From JANPJV01 sp031425695 (GTDB taxonomy: Bacteria > Pseudomonadota > Gammaproteobacteria > Xanthomonadales > SZUA-5), in the NCBI GenBank assembly GCA_031425695.1, contig JANPJV010000320.1:1-18440 (forward strand): 18,440 bases of DNA, read 5' to 3'. The notes under the pieces were generated by a model. It searched no databases. It worked only from the letters and a program-made list of their open reading frames with translations, and was not told the origin of the DNA. Of the stretch, positions 13,653 through 18,440 are shown one piece after another; the first letter of the stretch is position 1; each line of letters begins with the position of its first letter. The position numbers and the translations under genes are program-made.

Positions 13653-16028
13653 ATGCGCGATTTCTGGCTCGCCCTGCGACGTTCCTCCCGGCGCCCCTGG
13701 TCTTCCCTGCTGGTGATTGCCCTGGTGGCGATCGTGGTGCTCAGCAACTCGGCCCTGTTCAGCGCGCTGTGGACGCTCGGCGCGAAAGACCTGCCGTACC
13801 ACGACGATGGGCGACTGGTGGAGCTGCGCATCCACCTGCGCGACATCGATCTCAAGGTGGCGCTTGCTCCGCGGCTCAAGGCCGCGGTACAGGCGGAGCC
13901 AAGCGTTTTCGCGCAGACCATCGGTTTTTCGGTGGAGCCGATGCCACTGCGCGAGGAGGACGGCCGCGAGCTCGCAGTGCAACGCATCAGCCCCGACTTC
14001 GCGGAGGTGCTGGGGGTGGCGCCGGCGCTGGGCAGCGGCCTCGCGCAGCATCCGGAACGTACCGCGTCCGGCGCATTGCCACTGCTGATCTCCCATGCGC
14101 ACTGGCAGCAACGCTATGCGGCCGATCCTACGGTCGTCGGCCGGCGCGCGCGCGTCGGCGAACTCGAGTACGAAGTCGTCGGGGTGATGCCAGCGGCCTT
14201 CGGGTTCCCCAGCACCCGCACCCAAGCCTGGACGCCCTACCAGCCGACGGCGCTGGAGCGCGAGCAGGATAAGAACGGCAGCTTCAATGATTTCAACGTC
14301 GTCGCGCGTCTCGCGGACGGCGTCAGCGTGACCGCCGCCGAGGTCGCTTTGCTGCGCGTGCTGCGCGCCGATCCGGCGCTGCTCTCGATGGATCCGGACG
14401 GTACCCGCGGCACGTCCGATGTGCGTCTCTGGCGCGAGCGCTTCGTCGGCAACCACTGGCGCACGTTGGAGCTGCTGCAGGCCGCGGGACTGCTGTTGTT
14501 GGTGGTGGTGGCGGCCAGTCTGGCCAACCTCGGCCTCGACCAGGTGGTCGCGCGCCAGCACGAGCTGGCCACGCGGCGCGCGCTCGGCAGTGACCTCGGT
14601 GGCCTGCGCGGCAGCGTGCTCTACGGCGTCCTGCCGAATGTGTTGCTCGGTGCGCTCCTCGGGATCACGCTGGTCCCGGCGGGCGTGGCGCTGCTGCGTG
14701 CGCGTGAGTTGCTGCCGGTCGACTTCCCCTTGAGTCCGGGCATGGATGCGGCCGCCGTCAGTGCGGCCATTGCCGTCGCCGCGGTACTGCTGCTGTCCAC
14801 CGTGGCGCTCGCCCTGCGCCGCAGCATGCTCGAGGGAGGCCGCGCGGCGGGTCAGCGGGCGCTAGCCGGTGCACTGGGGCGCACGCGCCGGTTCATGCTG
14901 GTCGCGCAGATCGCGCTCAGCCTGGCGCTGGTGGGCAGCGCTGGCCTGCTGCTGCGCAGTGCCGAACGTCTGCTCGCCACGGATCCGGGCTTCAATGCCG
15001 CTGGGGTCGTGCTCACCCTGCTCGACCTCTCGCGCGACACGGACGCGGCCACCCTGCAAAGGGTGAGCAACGAATTGCAGCCCGCGGTGCGCGCGTTGCC
15101 TGGTGTCAGCAGCAGCGCGCTCGCCGACATGTCGCCCTTCGGCGGCTCCGAATACGTCGGCCAGGTGCGCATGTCTGGCAGCAGCGTTGCTGTCGACGTG
15201 GGCGCCGCCGCGGTCACGCCGGGTTTCTTCGCGACCTTGCGCTCGCCCGTGATGGGCCGCGAGTTCGTCGCAGCCGATGCCGTCAGCGGCAGCCCGGTAC
15301 TGATCGATCGGGAGTTTGCCAAGCGCTGGTTCAACGATCGCGAGCCGCTCGGCGCACAGATCGACGTGCTGTACGACGATCGTGTGCGCACCTCGCAGGT
15401 GATCGGGGTGGTGCCGGCGATCAAATACCAGGCGCTCGACGAATCTCCGCGGCAGCCCATGATCTACCAGCTTCTGGCCGATCCGGGCAGCCGCTTCTAC
15501 CTGCTCACCCACACCCGCGCGGACGCGGCGAAGCTTGCGCTGGACATCGAGCAGGTGATCCGGCGGCTGGCACCCGACGCCAGCATCGGCGTCAACCAGC
15601 CGCTGGCGCAGCGCATCGAGCTGACGCTCTCCACCCGCCAGGCGCTGCTCGAGGCGGTGATCGCCTTCGCCGCGGTGTGCCTCGTCGTCGCCGCACTGGC
15701 GCTGTATGCAGTCCTCAGCGTCGCCGTGCGCCGCCGCAGCGCCGAGCTCGGCCTGCGCCAGGCCATCGGTGCGCGCCGCGGCCAACTGTCGCGCCTGGTG
15801 CTCGGCGAAGGCGTGCGCCTCCTGCTCTGGTCGCTCGTGCCCGGAATCGTGCTTGGCATTCTGCTCGGCCATGCGCTCTCAGCGCAGCTGCATGAGACGC
15901 AACCCGGCGACGCCCTGACCTGGGCGTCGAGCGCCATCGTGCTCGCCGTCGCCACCCTGCTCGCCAGCTGGCTCCCTGCCGCTCGCGCCATGCGCGTCGC
16001 GCCGGCGAGCGTGTTGCGGGCAGAGTGA
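13653..16028 (+). CDS. FtsX/MacB-type ABC transporter permease (ADOP-like, duplicated)
   Basis: 791-aa inner-membrane protein with a duplicated architecture: two MacB-type periplasmic domains and two FtsX permease domains. Eight hydrophobic segments are seen at ~18-40, 272-294, 325-350, 368-388, 412-435, 664-690, 720-742 and 758-776. The cytoplasmic coupling motif occurs twice: ELATRRALGSDLGGL (~304-318) and ELGLRQAIGARRGQL (~698-712). It ends RAMRVAPASVLRAE, typical of these permeases. I chose the ATG at 13653 (MRDFWLALRRS) because it matches the family N-terminus, although no clear Shine-Dalgarno is visible; the frame is open to 13506. Related ADOP permeases are common as multiple paralogues. 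They need a MacB-like ATPase, and none is adjacent. Substrate unknown; possibilities are antibiotic, lipid or peptide efflux, or mechanotransmission. Confidence 0.88.
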   Translation: MRDFWLALRRSSRRPWSSLLVIALVAIVVLSNSALFSALWTLGAKDLPYHDDGRLVELRIHLRDIDLKVALAPRLKAAVQAEPSVFAQTIGFSVEPMPLREEDGRELAVQRISPDFAEVLGVAPALGSGLAQHPERTASGALPLLISHAHWQQRYAADPTVVGRRARVGELEYEVVGVMPAAFGFPSTRTQAWTPYQPTALEREQDKNGSFNDFNVVARLADGVSVTAAEVALLRVLRADPALLSMDPDGTRGTSDVRLWRERFVGNHWRTLELLQAAGLLLLVVVAASLANLGLDQVVARQHELATRRALGSDLGGLRGSVLYGVLPNVLLGALLGITLVPAGVALLRARELLPVDFPLSPGMDAAAVSAAIAVAAVLLLSTVALALRRSMLEGGRAAGQRALAGALGRTRRFMLVAQIALSLALVGSAGLLLRSAERLLATDPGFNAAGVVLTLLDLSRDTDAATLQRVSNELQPAVRALPGVSSSALADMSPFGGSEYVGQVRMSGSSVAVDVGAAAVTPGFFATLRSPVMGREFVAADAVSGSPVLIDREFAKRWFNDREPLGAQIDVLYDDRVRTSQVIGVVPAIKYQALDESPRQPMIYQLLADPGSRFYLLTHTRADAAKLALDIEQVIRRLAPDASIGVNQPLAQRIELTLSTRQALLEAVIAFAAVCLVVAALALYAVLSVAVRRRSAELGLRQAIGARRGQLSRLVLGEGVRLLLWSLVPGIVLGILLGHALSAQLHETQPGDALTWASSAIVLAVATLLASWLPAARAMRVAPASVLRAE

Positions 16029-16053
16029 GCCAGCCCGTCTTCTTGCTTAGGTC

Positions 16054-16662
16054 TCACGGCTGCAATCCGGGCTTGCGGATATAGCCGGAAAGTTCGAAGG
16101 CGGCGTCCATGTCGCCGAGATTGGGCTGCGGCATTCCACCCTGCGCCATCTGCATCGACGCGAGACTGAGCCCGGCGACGAACAGGAACGGCGTGGCGTT
16201 CTCCAGCTCGAACAAGATCTCAGTCAGGTCCTCGAGATCGCAGCGCATGCGCACCTTGACCATCACGCGCTGGTAAGGCTCGGGTTCTGCCGGGCGCTCG
16301 TTCTGGCTGCTGATCAGCTGGCAACGCTGGGGATTGCGCGCTTTGTCCGTGATGATCTGCTTGAGCTGTAGATTGAGGTTTGCTGCGGCCAGGTCAAAAC
16401 TCTCCTCGCGCAGAAAGTAGTTCGCGCCGGCCTGGAACTGCCCGACGTCGGCGAGCGCCTTCTCGATTTCCGCGCGCTGCGCCGAAATCCGCCGGTAGCC
16501 GACTTCCGCCGCTTTCAGGTCGGCTATTTCTCTCGAGTACGCCAGATGCTGCGTAATGAACCCATGGAAGAAGACGAAGTAGACGAGTACCAATACGAAC
16601 ACCGCCAGGCCGAGCGCGACGGGCTTGCCCTTGCCGGGCGGCGGGAGCAAGGTCAGCGCCAT
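16054..16662 (-). CDS. GspM-like type II secretion system protein (subtype b)
   Basis: 202-aa bitopic inner-membrane protein. There is a short cytoplasmic N-terminus, one transmembrane segment (~14-37, PVALGLAVFVLVLVYFVFF), a coiled coil (~40-75) and a periplasmic ferredoxin-like domain (~85-175). The pattern FLREESFDLAAANLNLQLKQII, then YQRVMVKVRMRCDLEDLTEILFELENATPFLFVAGLSL matches the GspM type-b family. GspM pairs with GspL in the T2SS assembly platform. I chose the start at 16662 because it precedes the membrane segment; upstream in-frame sequence is Arg-rich and repeat-containing. PilO-like proteins share this fold and are an alternative. No gspL, gspN or other gsp gene is in the window. 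It lies 316 bp downstream of mnmE on the same strand and is convergent with the permease (25-bp gap). Confidence 0.75.
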   Translation of the reverse strand: MALTLLPPPGKGKPVALGLAVFVLVLVYFVFFHGFITQHLAYSREIADLKAAEVGYRRISAQRAEIEKALADVGQFQAGANYFLREESFDLAAANLNLQLKQIITDKARNPQRCQLISSQNERPAEPEPYQRVMVKVRMRCDLEDLTEILFELENATPFLFVAGLSLASMQMAQGGMPQPNLGDMDAAFELSGYIRKPGLQP

Positions 16663-16977
16663 GTAGCGCTGCCGGCTTGAGCTCGGAAAAAGGAAGACCG
16701 ATCGCTTCCTGGGATTTGTGCAACCAGATCGGGGGGCATGCAGAGAATGGAGCCTGACGAGGGGACGCGATCGCCGGATGCAGGCTGGGCGCGCCCCCGA
16801 GAGACGTGAGCCAGGCGGCTCGAGTTCCCTTCCGGTAGGCCGGCTCCTACGCGCCCGCCGTTCTGCCTTTCGCGATTGCGCTTCGAGCACAAGGCGGCCG
16901 GCCCTGGCTACGGAGCAATGCGCTCAGTTTTGCAGACCGAAGCATCGCGGCATGGCCGCTCCAACCGAAGAAACCCT
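16663..16977. other. Spacer between mnmE and the GspM-like gene, with REP-like elements
   Basis: About 315 bp without a convincing gene. It contains GTAGG-CCGGCT-CCTAC (16835-16850), a GTAG-headed palindrome on both strands resembling the GTAGGAGC-type REPs of pseudomonads and relatives. It also holds GAGCC-AGGC-GGCTC (16808-16821), a small perfect stem. No clear terminator for mnmE and no strong promoter for the GspM-like gene were found. No remnant of gspL is recognisable in it. Confidence 0.5.
16835..16850. repeat. GTAG-headed REP-like palindrome
   Basis: GTAGG (16835-16839) pairs with CCTAC (16846-16850). The minus strand reads GTAGGAGCCGGCCTACCGG. It differs in core sequence from the other GTAG elements of the window, so several REP subfamilies coexist. 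Confidence 0.5.
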
Positions 16978-18393
16978 CTACTTGCCGATGCAGAAGCTCG
17001 AAAAAATCGCGCCGAGGAGCGCGTCGCTGCTGTAGCGGCCAAGGATTTCACCCAGGTGTTCGTGGGCGCGGCGGAGGTCTTCGGCGGCGAGCTCGCCGTG
17101 GCCGGCGTCGAGTGCCTGGCGGCGTGCGGAAGCCAGCTCGCTCTGCGTGCGCAGCAGCGCGTCGACATGGCGTGCGCGCGCGCTGAAATGGCCGCTGCTG
17201 CCTTCGCCCAGGCCCGCGTGCTCGCGCACGGCATTGCGCAGCAGTTCGATGCCGGCCCCCGTGCGTGCGGATAGATGGATGTGGGTGCCGTCGGTCCGGT
17301 GCTCGATGCGCGCTTGGGTGCCGATGAGATCGATCTTGTTGTGGATGTGGATCGCAGGGAGCTGGAGGAGCTCCTGCTCTGGGTGGGTGCGGACCTTGTC
17401 CGAACGCTCTTGCATCCCTTCAGCGAAAAACGTCCGGACAAGGTCCGGACCCACGCCAGCCAAAGCGTCCGCGCAACCCGGATCACTCGCGTCGTGCACC
17501 CACAGCACCAGGTCGGCATGCGCAGCTTCGCGGGTAGCGCGGCGGATTCCCTCGATCTCGACCGGGTCCTCACTCGCGCGCAGGCCGGCGGTGTCGACAA
17601 CGGTGATTGGCATGCCATCGAGGTTGAGGTGCTCGCGCAGGAGGTCGCGTGTCGTCCCCGGGATCGGCGTCACGATCGCGCTGTCGTGACCCGCGAGCGC
17701 ATTGAGCAGGCTCGACTTCCCTGCATTGGGGGCACCCAGGATGACCAGGTGCAAGCCATCGCGCAGGCGCTGTCCCTGGCGCGCGCCGGCCAGCAGCTCG
17801 TGCAGGCTCAGATCGACCGCGGCGAAGCGCCCACGGACCTCGCTGGTGCTCAAGAAATCGATTTCCTCTTCGGGAAAATCGATCGCGGCTTCGATGTAGA
17901 CGCGCAGCTCGATCAGTTGCCGCGACAGGTCCTCGACCCGAGTGCTGAATTCGCCACTGAGCGAGCGCATCGCTGCGCGGGCAGCGGTGGCGGAGCTGCT
18001 GGCAATGAGATCGGCAATGGCCTCGGCCTGCGCCAGGTCAATCTTATCATTGAGATATGCGCGCTCGCTGAACTCTCCCGGCCGGGCACTGCGCGCACCG
18101 AGTTCCAGGCAGCGTCCCAGCAGCAGCGCGAGCGCAATGGGCGAACCATGCGCCTGCAGCTCGACGACGTCCTCACCGGTGAAGGATTTCGGCCCCGGAA
18201 AGGCCAGCAGCAGGCCATCGTCGATGATCTCGCCGGCGCCGTCGCGGAAACGACAGCGGTGTGCATGGCGCGGCTTGGGCTGCTTGCCGAGGAACTTCTC
18301 GGCGATGTCGAGTGCCTGCTGGCCGGAGATGCGGATCACGCCGATGCCGCCGGGGCCGGCCGGGGTGGCGATGGCGGCGATGGTGTCGGTCAT
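16978..18393 (-). CDS. mnmE: tRNA modification GTPase MnmE with palindrome-encoded insertion
   Basis: 471-aa MnmE (TrmE), which with MnmG makes the carboxymethylaminomethyl group on wobble U34 of several tRNAs. The N-terminal formyl-THF-binding domain (~1-118) begins MTDTIAAIATPAGPGGIGVIR. The G domain shows the P-loop GAPNAGKS (220-227), TTRD (247-250), DTAG (267-270), NKID (352-355) and SAR (375-377). The C-terminal end FCIGK carries the catalytic cysteine (Cys468). The usual length is ~450; the excess of ~20 residues falls between DASD (301-304) and NKID, where a 70-bp DNA palindrome (17384-17453) encodes residues ~314-337 in frame. The loop between G3 and G4 is surface-exposed, so activity is probably kept. 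The start at 18393 fits the family; AAGAG lies ~8 nt upstream. In many bacteria mnmE follows yidC, which would lie beyond the window. Confidence 0.97.
   Translation of the reverse strand: MTDTIAAIATPAGPGGIGVIRISGQQALDIAEKFLGKQPKPRHAHRCRFRDGAGEIIDDGLLLAFPGPKSFTGEDVVELQAHGSPIALALLLGRCLELGARSARPGEFSERAYLNDKIDLAQAEAIADLIASSSATAARAAMRSLSGEFSTRVEDLSRQLIELRVYIEAAIDFPEEEIDFLSTSEVRGRFAAVDLSLHELLAGARQGQRLRDGLHLVILGAPNAGKSSLLNALAGHDSAIVTPIPGTTRDLLREHLNLDGMPITVVDTAGLRASEDPVEIEGIRRATREAAHADLVLWVHDASDPGCADALAGVGPDLVRTFFAEGMQERSDKVRTHPEQELLQLPAIHIHNKIDLIGTQARIEHRTDGTHIHLSARTGAGIELLRNAVREHAGLGEGSSGHFSARARHVDALLRTQSELASARRQALDAGHGELAAEDLRRAHEHLGEILGRYSSDALLGAIFSSFCIGK
17384..17453. repeat. Intragenic palindromic element inside mnmE
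   Basis: Arms 17384-17404 (TGGGTGCGGACC...) and 17433-17453 (...GGTCCGGACCCA) are 21 nt each and match at 19 positions as reverse complements around a 28-nt loop. The right arm also folds on itself: GTCCGGAC-AAG-GTCCGGAC (17432-17450), two copies of an 8-bp palindrome. The left arm has the same plan with one mismatch. The element lies wholly inside mnmE, keeps the frame and coincides with the extra residues relative to typical MnmE. Confidence 0.85.
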
Positions 18394-18410
18394 GGGCAGC
18401 TCTTGCTGGT

Positions 18411-18440
18411 GGTGGGTCTGCGCTGCGCGCGGACGCTCTT
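18411..18440. repeat. Possible partial second copy of the mnmE palindrome family
   Basis: The last 30 bases begin GGTGGGT and end ACGCTCTT, as does the left part of the mnmE element (17382-17411). In an ungapped comparison 20 of 30 positions agree, with both ends identical and the middle different. The matching right arm would lie outside the window, so this is tentative. It lies upstream of the mnmE start. Confidence 0.25.

Noticed and set aside
14862..15872. 336-codon minus-strand frame inside the permease gene
   Set aside because: Low-complexity shadow frame opposite a complete membrane protein with duplicated FtsX motifs.
16026..16056. GTGAG...CTCAC pair between the permease and GspM-like genes as a terminator
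   Set aside because: The stem is only 5 bp with a long loop and no T run; too weak to call.
16663..16890. N-terminal extension of the GspM-like gene
   Set aside because: The extension is Arg/Ser-rich, overlaps REP-like palindromes and would put ~76 residues before the membrane segment; the ATG at 16662 fits the family better.
17384..17453. Palindrome in mnmE as a transcription terminator
   Set aside because: It has no T run on either strand, lies mid-gene and maintains the reading frame to a complete C-terminus (FCIGK).

Overview
The window is GC-rich, gene-dense bacterial chromosome. The gene content (ubiK next to comM, mnmE, a GspM-like protein, large secreted proteases) and the abundance of GTAG-headed palindromic intergenic repeats suggest a gammaproteobacterium of the Lysobacterales (Xanthomonadales), perhaps close to Lysobacter, Dokdonella or Rhodanobacter. 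That placement is an inference; no rRNA or other marker is present. I found no tRNA, rRNA, CRISPR array, insertion sequence or phage gene.

Layout. Positions 1-385 hold two tandem copies of a ~192-bp unit built from two nested inverted repeats. A minus-strand exoprotease block follows: an M36 (fungalysin-type) metalloprotease (431-3532) and an S8 subtilase (3727-6036), separated by a strong hairpin/T-run terminator. A ~665-bp gene-free spacer leads to three plus-strand genes: a histidine-phosphatase-fold protein (6701-7399), an S9 prolyl-oligopeptidase-family lipoprotein (7571-9529) and a PstS-like/OmpA-like periplasmic protein (9701-11041). Convergent to them, on the minus strand, is ubiK-paralogue > ubiK > comM (13392 down to about 11192), with comM frameshifted near its 3' end. 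A large orphan FtsX/MacB-type permease (13653-16028, plus) is followed by a GspM-like gene (16054-16662, minus) and mnmE (16978-18393, minus).

Functional links. Both large proteases have Sec signal peptides, propeptides and C-terminal accessory domains typical of proteins exported through the type II secretion system. A GspM-like T2SS assembly protein lies in the same window but away from any other gsp gene. The S9 peptidase could take over peptide degradation in the envelope. UbiK (ubiquinone biosynthesis), ComM (branch-migration helicase in natural transformation) and MnmE (tRNA wobble-uridine modification) are housekeeping genes.

Most notable observations: (1) a ~70-bp palindromic element lies inside mnmE in frame and adds about 20 residues between the G3 and G4 motifs of the GTPase domain; (2) the nested-palindrome tandem repeat at the left edge; (3) a one-base frameshift that scrambles the conserved ComM C-terminus; (4) two tandem ubiK-type genes sharing an ATGA overlap; (5) several different GTAG-headed palindromes in the spacers. 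I did not find a clearly new multi-gene system. The recurring theme is palindromic elements, including one that has become protein-coding.
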